A stretch of 64,000 nucleotides of DNA from S5-327 sp965116015 (GTDB lineage Bacteria > Chloroflexota > Dehalococcoidia > Lucifugimonadales > Australimonadaceae): positions 124,001-188,000 of the forward strand of contig OZ220477.1 in assembly GCA_965116015.1 (NCBI GenBank), given 5' to 3'. The translations under genes and the position numbers were made by a program. The notes under the pieces were generated by a model. It was not told the DNA's origin. It made no database searches and worked only from the letters and a program-made list of their open reading frames with translations. Shown here piece after piece: positions 51,476-60,511 of this stretch. Numbering within the stretch: the first letter of the stretch is position 1; each line of letters opens with the position of its first letter.

Positions 51476-51925
51476 ATGGAAGTGAAGGAGCTTGGGCACG
51501 TTGTGCTGTTTGTGCGGGATGTGGAGGAGTCGCGCCGGTTCTACAGCGATGTTCTTGGCTGGCGGGAGGTTCGGCGGGAGGGTCAGCGCGCGAGGACGGT
51601 TACGTATTCGACGGGTCGGACGCATCATGAGTTGTATCTGATGGAGGTTGGGGAGGGGGCGCAGCCGGTTCCGGAGGGGCGGCGCTTGGGTTTGTATCAT
51701 ATCGGGGTTAAGATTGGGACGACGGACGAGGAGTTGGAGGCGGCGCTGGGGGAGCTTCAGGCTGCCGGCGCGCGCGTTGTGGGGTCGTCGGATCATGGGT
51801 TTACGCATAGCCTTTATGTTCTTGATCCGGACGGGAACGAGGTAGAGCTGTACATTGATGTTCAGCCTGAGACGTGGCGCGAGGAGTTGGGGCGGGCGGG
51901 GTTGGCGTCGGCGTCCGGCGGTTAG
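51476..51925 (+). CDS. VOC superfamily (glyoxalase/extradiol dioxygenase) protein
   Basis: 149 residues from ATG 51476 (GGGGAG 7 nt upstream). Two beta-alpha-beta-beta-beta modules. Candidate metal ligands: His at the start (LGHVVLFV), His in LYHIGVKI, Glu in DPDGNEVELYID. FYSDVLGW is characteristic. Substrate unknown. It follows the reductase by 40 nt and could be in the same transcript. Confidence 0.88.
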   Translation: MEVKELGHVVLFVRDVEESRRFYSDVLGWREVRREGQRARTVTYSTGRTHHELYLMEVGEGAQPVPEGRRLGLYHIGVKIGTTDEELEAALGELQAAGARVVGSSDHGFTHSLYVLDPDGNEVELYIDVQPETWREELGRAGLASASGG

Positions 51926-51977
51926 CCGTCGGGCGAGTCGCTGTTGCGCGGCGGCGGCAGTCGCGGCGCGCGTGGGC

Positions 51978-51983
51978 TAGAAT
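51978..51983 (+). promoter_or_regulatory. -10 box for leaderless mutS
   Basis: TAGAAT, then CGCCCT, then the GTG start at 51990. No SD. Confidence 0.6.
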
Positions 51984-51989
51984 CGCCCT

Positions 51990-54569
51990 GTGGCGAGTCC
52001 TCTTCGCAAGCAGTATCTGAGGATCAAGGCGCGCTATCCTGACGCGCTGCTTCTGTATCGCATGGGCGATTTTTACGAGACGTTCGACGAGGACGCGCGG
52101 TTGGCGGCGCGCGATCTGGAGATAGTTCTAACGCAGCGGGATATGGGGGGAGGGGAGACGGTTCCGCTTGCGGGGATTCCGTTCCATGCGCTGGACAGCT
52201 ATCTTGCGCGGCTTATCCGCAAGGGTCATCGGGTGGCTATTGCGGAGCAGATGAGCGAGCCGGACGGTCGGAGGCTGGTTGCGCGGGATGTTATCCGGGT
52301 TGTTACGCCGGGGACGGTGATTGAGCCGGGTCTGCTCGACGCGGCGGCGAATAATTATCTTGTGGCTGTGGCGCCTGGCGGGGCGGAGGCGGGGATCGCT
52401 TATGTTGATGTTACGACGGGGGAGTTCGCTGTTACGCAGCTTGCGTCTGGGGAGGTTGCGGAGGAGCTTGCCCGGCTGGCGCCGTCGGAGGTGATCGCTC
52501 CGGAGGGGGGAGTTCCGGGGTTGGATGCGGAGGGATACAACGTTACGTCGCTGAGCGGCCGGAGCTTTGCGCCGAACGCGGCTCGCCGGCGGACGCTCGA
52601 TCACTTTGGGGTGAGCACGCTGGACGGTTTTGGGTGCGAGTCGCTTCCGCTGGCGATTGCGGCGGCGGGCGCGGTGATTGAGTACGTGGGGAGGACGTAC
52701 GAGGCGGCGCTTGGTCAGCTGACGCGTTTGCGGACGTATTCGACGGATACGTTTATGACGCTTGATCCGCAGACGCGGCGGAATCTGGAGCTGTTCGAGG
52801 GGGGTCGGTGGGGTGGTCGTGAGCAGTCGCTGCTGAGGGCGCTGGATGTTACGGCGACGCAGATGGGGGCTCGTCAGCTGCGGCGGTGGCTTGGTCAGCC
52901 GCTTCTTGATCTTGGGGAGTTGGAGCGGCGGCTGGACGCGGTGGCGTGGTTTCATGAGTCGGACGTGAGGCGTCAGCAGGCGCGTGAGCGGTTGTCGGAG
53001 ATGACGGATATCGAGCGGTCGATGCAGCGGATCGGGGCTGGGGCGGCTGCTCCGCGGGAGGTTGTGGGTCTGCGTTACTCGCTGGAGCGGGTTCCTGCGC
53101 TGCGGGAGCTTGTGGAGGGGGCAGGGGGGGCGTTGTCGTGGCTGGTTCGGGAGATGAGGCCGTGCGAGGAGGTTGTTGCGCTGATTCGGGAGACGCTGGC
53201 GGACGATCCGCAGGGGGATGTGGGTCAGGGTAGGGTGGTGCGGGCGGGGTATTCGGCGGAGATGGACGAGGCGCGTTCGGCGGCGCAGGACGTGCGGTCG
53301 TACATTGCGGGTCTGGAGCGGAAGGAGCGGGAGCGGACGGGGATCGCGAGTCTTAAGGTGGGCTACAACAAGGTTTTCGGTTATTACCTGGAGGTGTCGA
53401 ACACTCATATTGCGAGCGTGCCGGCGGACTATGTTCGGCGGCAGACGTTGGTGAACGCGGAGCGTTTCTACACTCCGGAGTTGAAGGAGTACGAGGACAG
53501 GGCGCTGAACGCCGGCGACCGGCTGATGGAGCTTGAGGCGGCGGTGTTCAAGCAGCTGTGCCGGGAGGTTGCGGGGCATACGGCGGAGGCGCTTGCGACG
53601 GCGCAGGCGATCGCGGCGCTCGACGCTTTGCTGTCGCTGGCGGAGGCTGCGGCGAGGCACGGCTATGTGCGGCCTACGCTGGACGAGAGCGAGCGGCTGA
53701 CGCTGCGGAATGGGCGGCATCCGGTGGTTGAGCGTTTTCTTCCGAGCGGGGCGTTCGTGCCGAACGATACGGATCTTTCAACGGAGAGGGATCAGCTGGT
53801 TATCCTGACGGGACCGAATATGGCGGGGAAGTCGACGTATCTGCGGCAGGTTGCTACGGCGGTTCTTATGGCTCAGGTGGGGTCGTTCGTGCCGGCGGAC
53901 GAGGCGCATGTGGGACTGGTGGACCGCATTTTCACGCGCGTTGGGCTGCAGGATGATCTTGCGGCGGGTCAGTCGACGTTTATGGTGGAGATGGTGGAGA
54001 CGGCGGCGATTCTGCATCATGCGACGCGGCGGTCGCTGGTGATTCTCGACGAGATCGGGAGGGGGACGTCGACGTTCGACGGGCTTTCGATCGCGCAGGC
54101 GGTGGCGGAGCACATCCACAACGCTCCGGCGTTGGGTTGCCGAACGCTCTTCGCGACGCACTATCATGAGCTGACGGAGTTGGGGAATCGGTTGCCGCGG
54201 GTTCGCAATCAGAGCGTGGCGGTGTTTGACGAGGAGGGGGAGGTGGTGTTTCTGCACCGGATCACGCCGGGAGGGGCGGACAAGAGTTACGGGGTGCATG
54301 TGGCGCAGCTTGCGGGCTTGCCGAGGCCGGTGATCGAGCGTGCGAGGGAGTTGCTGCGCGAGCACGAGTCGGGGGGGACGGCGCGCGCGAGGGGTCGGCG
54401 CGCGCTTCCGGGGGCGCCGTCGCAGGGGGAGTTGTCGTTGTTCGGGGGGGATGGAGACGGGGGATCGGAGATAGTGGAGGCGCTGCGGGGGGTGGATGTT
54501 GATAATCTTACTCCGCGTCAGGCGCTGGAGAGGCTTGCGGAGCTTCGGGAGCGGGCTCTTGGCTGTTGA
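51990..54569 (+). CDS. mutS: DNA mismatch repair protein MutS
   Basis: 859 residues, typical MutS. The mismatch-wedge Phe28 and Glu30 lie in MGDFYETF; connector, lever and clamp domains follow; Walker A GPNMAGKST near 608; Walker B VILDEIGRGTSTFDGLS; the ATCHYHEL-type switch is FATHYHEL. Recognises base mismatches. GTG start with a -10 box 6 nt upstream, no SD. Downstream, the NYN gene begins 8 nt later. mutL is not in the window. Confidence 0.97.
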   Translation: MASPLRKQYLRIKARYPDALLLYRMGDFYETFDEDARLAARDLEIVLTQRDMGGGETVPLAGIPFHALDSYLARLIRKGHRVAIAEQMSEPDGRRLVARDVIRVVTPGTVIEPGLLDAAANNYLVAVAPGGAEAGIAYVDVTTGEFAVTQLASGEVAEELARLAPSEVIAPEGGVPGLDAEGYNVTSLSGRSFAPNAARRRTLDHFGVSTLDGFGCESLPLAIAAAGAVIEYVGRTYEAALGQLTRLRTYSTDTFMTLDPQTRRNLELFEGGRWGGREQSLLRALDVTATQMGARQLRRWLGQPLLDLGELERRLDAVAWFHESDVRRQQARERLSEMTDIERSMQRIGAGAAAPREVVGLRYSLERVPALRELVEGAGGALSWLVREMRPCEEVVALIRETLADDPQGDVGQGRVVRAGYSAEMDEARSAAQDVRSYIAGLERKERERTGIASLKVGYNKVFGYYLEVSNTHIASVPADYVRRQTLVNAERFYTPELKEYEDRALNAGDRLMELEAAVFKQLCREVAGHTAEALATAQAIAALDALLSLAEAAARHGYVRPTLDESERLTLRNGRHPVVERFLPSGAFVPNDTDLSTERDQLVILTGPNMAGKSTYLRQVATAVLMAQVGSFVPADEAHVGLVDRIFTRVGLQDDLAAGQSTFMVEMVETAAILHHATRRSLVILDEIGRGTSTFDGLSIAQAVAEHIHNAPALGCRTLFATHYHELTELGNRLPRVRNQSVAVFDEEGEVVFLHRITPGGADKSYGVHVAQLAGLPRPVIERARELLREHESGGTARARGRRALPGAPSQGELSLFGGDGDGGSEIVEALRGVDVDNLTPRQALERLAELRERALGC

Positions 54570-54577
54570 GGAGCGCG

Positions 54578-55006
54578 ATGGCTGAGCTGGAGGGAGCGTG
54601 GGTTTTCGTTGACGGCAACAATCTGATGGGGGCGCGTCCGGATGGTTGGTGGCGGGATAGGAGAGGGGCGCAGCGCCGGGCGGTTGCGCAGCTTGCGGAT
54701 GTGGCTCGGAGGTTGGGAGGGCGGTGGGCGGCGGTGTTCGATGGGGCGCCGGCTCCGGGGTTTCCGGGCACGGGAGGGGGAGAGTCTGGCGAGGGGGCTT
54801 TGCGGGTCGAGTTTGCGGCGAAGCGGGGTCGCGATGGGGCGGATGATCGCATCGTTGCGCTTCTTGGCGAGGCGCCAGCGGGCGTTCGGGCGATCGTGTA
54901 CACGTCGGATCGCGGGCTGCGCGAGCGGGCGAGGGCGCTCGGGGCGGAGGTGGAGGGGGTTAGCGGTCTGCTGCGGTTGATGGGGGACTCTTCCGGGTTG
55001 CGGTGA
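54578..55006 (+). CDS. NYN-domain (YacP/Rae1-like) putative ribonuclease
   Basis: 142 residues from ATG 54578 (GAGGAG upstream; TTG at 54566 overlapping the mutS stop is an alternative). PIN-like NYN fold: first acidic motif WVFVDGNNLMG, central KRGRDGADDRI with conserved Asp, and IVYTSDRGLRERARALGAEV. YacP relatives are ribosome-associated mRNA endonucleases. Nearest neighbour mutS; link unclear. Confidence 0.87.
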   Translation: MAELEGAWVFVDGNNLMGARPDGWWRDRRGAQRRAVAQLADVARRLGGRWAAVFDGAPAPGFPGTGGGESGEGALRVEFAAKRGRDGADDRIVALLGEAPAGVRAIVYTSDRGLRERARALGAEVEGVSGLLRLMGDSSGLR

Positions 55007-55241
55007 GGGAGGCGGGCATCGGCGAGTTCGTAGCTTGTAGCTTGTCGAGGGGGGAGCGCCATGCGAGCGCGCGATGGCGAATCTCGATTCGGCGTCCGGC
55101 GCTCCGGAGCGCGGGGGCGTCTCGCGTAGTTTCCTCGGGGGCGGAGGGCAAGGGGAGGAGGGCGGAGTACAATCCGGGCGCGTCAAGACGGCGCGAGCAG
55201 CGCGGGAGTTTGTTTCCGCCAGGGGGCTAGAGGGAGGGTCT

Positions 55242-55619
55242 GTGCCGATCTACGAGTTCAGGTGCAATGCGTGCGGGGCGAAGTCGGCGCTGTTCTTCCG
55301 GCATATGACGGCGGAGGCGAGGGGGAGTTGCAGCCGGTGCGGGAGCGCGGACACGCGGCGGGTGTTCTCGACGTTTCGCGTGCTGCGTCCGGCTGCTGAT
55401 CCGAGCAAGCTCAACAAGGCGGAGCTGCTGGACGGGGTGGACTACACGAATCCGGCGTCGATGGCGCAGTTTTTCCGGCGGATGGGCGATTCGTTCGGGG
55501 ACGAGCCGAATGAGCATATGGACGAGATTGTGGGGAGGCTCGATCACGGGGAGCCGGTGCATAAGGCGCTCGATCTTGATAGGGGTAGTGGGGGGGCTGG
55601 TTCCGCCGACGCGGAGTGA
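55242..55619 (+). CDS. FmdB-family zinc ribbon protein
   Basis: 125 residues from GTG 55242 (GAGGGAGGG upstream). N-terminal zinc ribbon PIYEFRCNACGAKSALF with Cys8, Cys11, then CSRCGS with Cys30 and Cys33. The rest is hydrophilic and ends Gly/Ser/Ala-rich. Proposed regulatory or small-molecule-binding role only by family name. The 233-nt region upstream has an open frame but no SD and low-complexity translation. Confidence 0.8.
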   Translation: MPIYEFRCNACGAKSALFFRHMTAEARGSCSRCGSADTRRVFSTFRVLRPAADPSKLNKAELLDGVDYTNPASMAQFFRRMGDSFGDEPNEHMDEIVGRLDHGEPVHKALDLDRGSGGAGSADAE

Positions 55620-55809
55620 TATGGGGGCTTCGTCTGGGCGCGGCGAGTTGGGGGTCCTGCTGAGGATGGGGGACGATGGCGGGCATGGGGGGCAGGAGCT
55701 GGAGGTCGGGCGCGGGTCGCGGGGAGGCGGGGGTCGGCGTGAGTTGCGGGTAGCGGTAGGCGGGGAGGTCGGGGATTGCGGGGAGTTGGGGAGCGGGGGT
55801 AGGGCGGGG

Positions 55810-56946
55810 TTAGTGGAAGCGGTGGGGGTCGAACGGGGAGATGTCGTGGGGGGTTTGGCCTGTTTGGGCGAGGTCGGCCATTATTTCGCCTACGACGCTG
55901 CAGAATTTGAATCCGTGGCCGGAGAAGCCGGCGGCGAAGGAGACTTGGGGGAAGGAGCTGCTGTTGCCGATGATGAAATCTCTGTCGGGGGAGTTGGTGA
56001 ACATACAGACGACGTATTTCAGGAGGGGGCCTGCGGCGTTGGGGAAGCAGTCTTCGGTGAAGGCGCGGAGCATTTGTTCGTCGGCGGGCCGGTAGTTGCG
56101 GTCGAGCGCGTCGGGGTTGGCGTATTCGCCGTGGTGGTGGAATTTGCCGACTTTGTAGCCGGGGACGCCGAAGGCGGGGAATCCGTAGTGCTCTTCGCCG
56201 CGCCAAGTGATGACGAAGACGGGGAAGCGGGAGGGCTGGAAGAGCTCGGGGTTGCGAGGGGCGAACCAGGCGACGGCCTGACGCTCGGGGAGGGCGACGC
56301 GGGCGAGCTCCGGGAGCTGCTTGCCCGCCCAGGCGCCGACGGCGAGGACGAGGGCGCCGGCCTCGTATTCGGCGCGGTGGGTGCGGACGCGGACTCCGTA
56401 GGATGTGGGGGTCCACTCGAGCATTGGTTCTTGCTCGTGGATGTGGGCGCCTTGCTCGATCGCGAGGGCGGCGTACGCGGCGACGCAGCGCTCGGGGGCG
56501 AGGAATCCGCCGTCGTTCTGGACGATGGCCATCATTTCGAGGGGCAGTCGGTAGCCGGGGAAGCGGTCGGAGAGTTCGGCGCTGGAGAGCACTGTGTGGG
56601 GGACGTCTTGCTCGACGCAGGAGCGGAGCGAGTTCTGGAAGGCTGGGGCGTCCGCTGCTCCGGCGTGGACGGAGCCGGTGATGTGGAGTACGCGCTGAGC
56701 GGAGCGATGTTCGAGGTCGCGCCATAGTTCGTAGGCGCGGCGTCCGAGGGGGACGTATGCGGGTCCTTCGTGGAACGCGAGGCGGATGATGCGGGTGAGT
56801 CCGTGCGAGGATCCGAGGTCGTTGGGGACGGTGAACTGTTCGAGGCCGAGGACGCGGAGTCTGCGGTCGGCGAGGCGGGAGAGGGCGGCGCTGCCCATTC
56901 CGCCGACGCCCGCGACGATTACGTCGTAGGAGCGGGAGCTTGTCAC
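55810..56946 (-). CDS. Monomeric sarcosine oxidase / N-methyltryptophan oxidase-like flavoprotein
   Basis: 378 residues. N-terminal FAD motif DVIVAGVGGMGSAALSRLA; HGLTRIIRLAFHEGPAYVPL; Cys314 in VVCMFTNSPD matches the Cys that binds FAD covalently in monomeric sarcosine oxidase. Oxidises secondary amines such as sarcosine to imines with release of formaldehyde and peroxide, substrate by analogy. Start GTG at 56946 with GGAG upstream on the minus strand. Convergent with the FmdB gene; the 190-nt gap is G-rich and empty. Confidence 0.9.
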   Translation of the reverse strand: MTSSRSYDVIVAGVGGMGSAALSRLADRRLRVLGLEQFTVPNDLGSSHGLTRIIRLAFHEGPAYVPLGRRAYELWRDLEHRSAQRVLHITGSVHAGAADAPAFQNSLRSCVEQDVPHTVLSSAELSDRFPGYRLPLEMMAIVQNDGGFLAPERCVAAYAALAIEQGAHIHEQEPMLEWTPTSYGVRVRTHRAEYEAGALVLAVGAWAGKQLPELARVALPERQAVAWFAPRNPELFQPSRFPVFVITWRGEEHYGFPAFGVPGYKVGKFHHHGEYANPDALDRNYRPADEQMLRAFTEDCFPNAAGPLLKYVVCMFTNSPDRDFIIGNSSSFPQVSFAAGFSGHGFKFCSVVGEIMADLAQTGQTPHDISPFDPHRFH

Positions 56947-56949
56947 GCG

Positions 56950-57300
56950 GGGTCTCCTTGCGGGGGCGGGTAGGGGACGGGCGGGGATGGGCAGTGCGGG
57001 GGTTCCTTGCGGGGAGGGGGAGGGGCGGGGATGGGGCGTGCGGGGTTCCTTGCGGGGATGGGGAGGGGCGGGGATGGGCTGCGGGGCGTGCGGGGTTCCT
57101 TGCGTGGGCGGGATGGGGCTGCGGCGCCACCTACGCGACGGCTATGTACTGGGGGGTTCCTTGCGTGGGCGGGATGGGGACGGGCGGGGATGGGCTGCGG
57201 GGGTTCCTTGCGTGGGCGGGATGGGGACGGGCGGGGAATTGGGGTATGCGGGGCTGCGGGGCACCCTTTGCGGGGTATGGGGGTGGGCGGGATGGCGGGG
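56950..57300. repeat. 47-58-nt minisatellite between the oxidase and tctC
   Basis: TTCCTTGCG recurs at about 57004, 57050, 57101, 57158 and 57205, with a variant (TCTCCTTGCG) at 56951 and another near 57266, each followed by GGGGA/TGGGCGGGATGGGG and GGGCGGGGATGGGCTGCGG. Intervals vary (46-58). Covers most of the 471-nt gap. A small hairpin (TGCGGC/GCCGCA) lies near 57316-57335. Long open frames across it are repeat-derived. Confidence 0.8.
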
Positions 57301-57417
57301 CTGGGGGGCGGTTGCGGCTGCTATTGCCGCAGGCGACGGGCAATGTTAGCATGACGCGCCTGTGTGCAGCGGCATTGCCTCTGCCGGGTTGCAAGCAAAG
57401 TTCTGGGAGGGACGCTC

Positions 57418-58680
57418 ATGTTTCGGGCAAGAAGATGGACCGGTTTCATCGCGGCGGGGGCTGTGCTGCTTGCCGTTCTCGCGGCCTGCGGAAGCGAGGA
57501 TCCTACTCCAACCCCGAGGCCGACGGCTACGCCGACGCCGGTTCCGGCGCCGACAGCGACGGCTACGCCTACGCCGGCTGCGACCCCGACGCCTGTTCCT
57601 CCGGGTGTGACGCCTCCTCCTCCGACGGCTACGCCGACGCCGGTTCCGGCGCCGACGGCTACGCCTACGCCGATTCCGCCGCCTCCGGGGTTTGACGCGG
57701 AGGAGTACTTCAGCGGGAAGACGGTGAAGGTTATCGTGGGGTTTGCGCCGGGCGGGGGTTACGATGCGTATTCACGGCTTTTGGCGGAGGCTGTGGAACG
57801 GCTGATGCCGGGCAATCCGAAGGTGATTGTGAGCAACCTGCCGGGGGGCGGAGGGCTTCGCGGGCTGCAGGAGACGATGCGCTCGAAGCCTGATGGTTTG
57901 ACTATCCACCCGATGGCTCCGCGTCATCCTGCGGCGGAGGCTGCGGGAGCGGATCTCGACGACTTCGACATCAACACGGTGAATTTCATCGGGACGCCGA
58001 GCTTCAACGATGATCATCTGGCGATGTGCGTCCGGCGGGATGTGGCGACGTCGTGGGAGGAGGTTCTCGCGCTTGGGCGCCCGATCACGACGGGGACATC
58101 GTCTGCGGGCGGGGATATGATTGGGGGTCAGTTCGTGGAGGCGCTTGGGGGGCCGATCAAGGTGATTTTCGGCTACGAGGGGACGTCGGAGGTGCTGGCG
58201 GCGATCGACCGCGGGGAGCTCGACGCTACGACGCGGTGCGACTTCCAGTACATCACGAACCTGTATCCGGAGTGGTACGACAGCCGGGAGCTTGTTCCGC
58301 TGTTTTATTCGCGGGCGCGTATCGATCAGGAGTTCCTTGACCGTTTGGGGACGGGTTTGCGGTCGGAAGATGTGCCGCATATGTTCGATATCGTTGAGTC
58401 GACGGAGGAGCAGCAGACGGCGTTCCTGCTTGCGCAGAGCCTGGAGTCGATGGCGCGGATGTTTGTGATGGCTCCGGGGACGCCGGAGGAGATTGTTCTG
58501 ACGTGGCAGCGGGTGTTCCGGGAGATCGTTGAGGATCCGGAGTTTCTGGAGAAGGCGGAGCTTGCGGAGCGTCCGGTGAAGTACGGAGACCCGGCGATTC
58601 TGATCGAGAATGTGAGGAAGGCGAAGGACTTCAGCGCGGAGGCGCGGGAGTTGTTCGCGAGCCTTTACGGGGTGCAGTAG
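57418..58680 (+). CDS. TctC-type substrate-binding lipoprotein of tripartite tricarboxylate transporter
   Basis: 420 residues from ATG 57418 (GGGAGGG 5 nt upstream). Lipobox LLAVLAACGS: lipidated Cys near residue 24. Residues about 29-92 are a Pro/Thr/Ala-rich linker of near-repeats (TPTPVPAPTATPTP). The Bug/TctC domain follows: KTVKVIVGFAPGGGYDAYSR, then VSNLPGGGGLRGLQ. Captures a small organic acid outside the membrane and delivers it to TctA/TctB. Family members bind citrate, aromatic carboxylates or amino acids. Confidence 0.93.
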   Translation: MFRARRWTGFIAAGAVLLAVLAACGSEDPTPTPRPTATPTPVPAPTATATPTPAATPTPVPPGVTPPPPTATPTPVPAPTATPTPIPPPPGFDAEEYFSGKTVKVIVGFAPGGGYDAYSRLLAEAVERLMPGNPKVIVSNLPGGGGLRGLQETMRSKPDGLTIHPMAPRHPAAEAAGADLDDFDINTVNFIGTPSFNDDHLAMCVRRDVATSWEEVLALGRPITTGTSSAGGDMIGGQFVEALGGPIKVIFGYEGTSEVLAAIDRGELDATTRCDFQYITNLYPEWYDSRELVPLFYSRARIDQEFLDRLGTGLRSEDVPHMFDIVESTEEQQTAFLLAQSLESMARMFVMAPGTPEEIVLTWQRVFREIVEDPEFLEKAELAERPVKYGDPAILIENVRKAKDFSAEARELFASLYGVQ

Positions 58681-58706
58681 CTTCGAGGTTGCGCATCGCG
58701 GCAGCG

Positions 58707-58727
58707 GGGCGGGCGGCAAGCCCGCCC
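58707..58727. terminator. GC-rich hairpin after tctC
   Basis: GGGCGGGC-GGCAA-GCCCGCCC, perfect 8-bp stem 26 nt after the stop, without T-run. It may attenuate transcription into tctA, leaving more binding protein than permease. A second, weaker hairpin (GCGCC/GGCGC) follows near 58750. Confidence 0.55.
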
Positions 58728-58864
58728 CCGTGGCTTATGGGGGATGCGCTGCGCCGCCCCGGCGCTTGCGCTCCATAGGGGCGAGCTCCCCGGGTTTGTG
58801 TTTGGATGCGTTCCGCGCTTGACTGCTTGCAGTTCGCCGGGTAGCTTTATCGCCCATTGCGTCT

Positions 58865-60511
58865 ATGACCAACCGGATTCCCATAGCAGGGCTGGCGATA
58901 GCGGCGGTGGTTCTTCTCGGGTGGGGCTACGCGCAGGCTATCGACGCGGCGTTCTTCAATGCGGCGGCGGATGGGGCGCGCCAGCTTCTGCGTCCGGGGC
59001 CGATGATTGCGATCGCGGTGATGATTCCTATCGCGCTCGTTTCGGGGCTGATGCCGGGCGGGGGGCTTCCGTTCCTTATAGTGGTGCTCAGTTTCGCGAC
59101 TGAGCTTGATCCGTTCATCTCGCTGCCGCTGGTTATCGCGTATATGGCGGCGAACGATCTTACGGAGCCGATTCCGTCAATCTTGCTTGGCATTCCGGGG
59201 GCGCGGTCGTCGCAGGCGACGATACTGGACGGGTATCAGCTTTCGCGGAAGGGTTACGCGGGGTATGCGCTGGGGGCATCGTATACGTCGTCGTTAATCG
59301 GGGGCATCATCGGCGGGGTTGCGCTGTTCGCGGTTATTCCGTTTGCGCGGGAGCTGCTCCGGTTGTTCGGGTCGCCGGAGTTTTTCTTGCTGTCGCTGCT
59401 GGGGATCGCGGCTGTGGGGATCGTGAGCGCGGGGGCTGTGGTGAAGGGGTTGCTGACGGCGTCGCTGGGGTTGCTTATCGGGATGATTGGGTTCACGAAC
59501 GTTGCGCAGGCGGAGCGGGCGACCTTTGGGCTGAGCTATCTGTATGACGGGATCAACATCGTGCCTGTTGTGGTGGGTCTTTTTGCGATACCGGAGATTG
59601 CCGATCTTGTCATCAGCAACACGCCCATCGCGAAGGAGCGACTGAGCGATATGCTGAAGGAGGGGAACAAGGATGTTTACAAGGGGATGCGGGAGGCGCT
59701 GCGGCATAAGTGGCTGATCGCGCGGTCGTCGCTGATTGGGGTGTTCATCGGGGCGATGCCGGGTTTGGGGCCGACTCCGGCTCACTGGCTGGCGTACGCG
59801 CAGGCGCGGCAGACGGAGGCTGGGGGGAGGGAGACGTTCGGGACGGGGGACATCCGTGGGGTGATTGCGCCGGAGTCGTCGAACAATTCGACTGACGGCG
59901 GGGTGCTGATGCCGACGCTGCTGTTCGCGATTCCGGGGAGCGCTCCGATGGCCATCGTGCTGGGTTTTCTTTTCATTGTCGGGATCCAGCCGGGGCCTCA
60001 GATGGTTGACCCTGACAAGCACCTGAATCTTACGTTGTCGTTCGTTTACGTTATCGTGCTTGCGAACATCATTGTTGTTCCGATAGTGCTGCGATTTTCT
60101 CCGGCGCTGACGAAGGTGGCGGCGATTCCTCCGCTCGTGCTGGCGCCTATCGTGATCGGGGTGGTGATGTTGTCGGCGTTTCAGGCGAATCTGGACATCG
60201 CGGACTTGACGACGGCGCTTGTTTTCGCGGCGCTGGGGATGTTCATGAAGGCGTACGCGTGGCCGAGGCCGCCGATTCTCATTGCTATTGTTCTGGCGCA
60301 GCCGCTGGAGAAGTTCATGAGCATCTCGATACAGGCGAAGGGGATATCGATGGTGTGGCAGCCGGCGTTCATTGGCATCATTGTTGTTGTGGGGCTGGCT
60401 GTTTTCTTTTCGCTGCGGGTTCAGCGGGGGGCGCAGCGTCTGCAGGAGCAGGCGGAAACGGGGGATGATGAGCCGGAGGCGGGCTCCGGCGAAGCGAGCG
60501 TTCGTTCGTGA
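58865..60511 (+). CDS. TctA-type large permease subunit
   Basis: 548 residues with about 12 hydrophobic segments. TctA motifs: LVSGLMPGGGLPFLIV near residue 60, DLTEPIPSILLGIPGA, IGAMPGLGPTPAHWLAYAQ, APESSNNSTDGGVLMPTLLFAIPGS and VGIQPGPQM. Imports the substrate with H+ or Na+. Start ATG at 58865; no clear SD. The order C-A-B differs from the common C-B-A. Confidence 0.94.
   Translation: MTNRIPIAGLAIAAVVLLGWGYAQAIDAAFFNAAADGARQLLRPGPMIAIAVMIPIALVSGLMPGGGLPFLIVVLSFATELDPFISLPLVIAYMAANDLTEPIPSILLGIPGARSSQATILDGYQLSRKGYAGYALGASYTSSLIGGIIGGVALFAVIPFARELLRLFGSPEFFLLSLLGIAAVGIVSAGAVVKGLLTASLGLLIGMIGFTNVAQAERATFGLSYLYDGINIVPVVVGLFAIPEIADLVISNTPIAKERLSDMLKEGNKDVYKGMREALRHKWLIARSSLIGVFIGAMPGLGPTPAHWLAYAQARQTEAGGRETFGTGDIRGVIAPESSNNSTDGGVLMPTLLFAIPGSAPMAIVLGFLFIVGIQPGPQMVDPDKHLNLTLSFVYVIVLANIIVVPIVLRFSPALTKVAAIPPLVLAPIVIGVVMLSAFQANLDIADLTTALVFAALGMFMKAYAWPRPPILIAIVLAQPLEKFMSISIQAKGISMVWQPAFIGIIVVVGLAVFFSLRVQRGAQRLQEQAETGDDEPEAGSGEASVRS

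Noticed and set aside
56940..57695. A 251-residue plus-strand frame across the minisatellite and the start of tctC
   Set aside because: It translates tandem repeats and then the TctC linker out of frame; the lipoprotein frame from 57418 has SD and lipobox.
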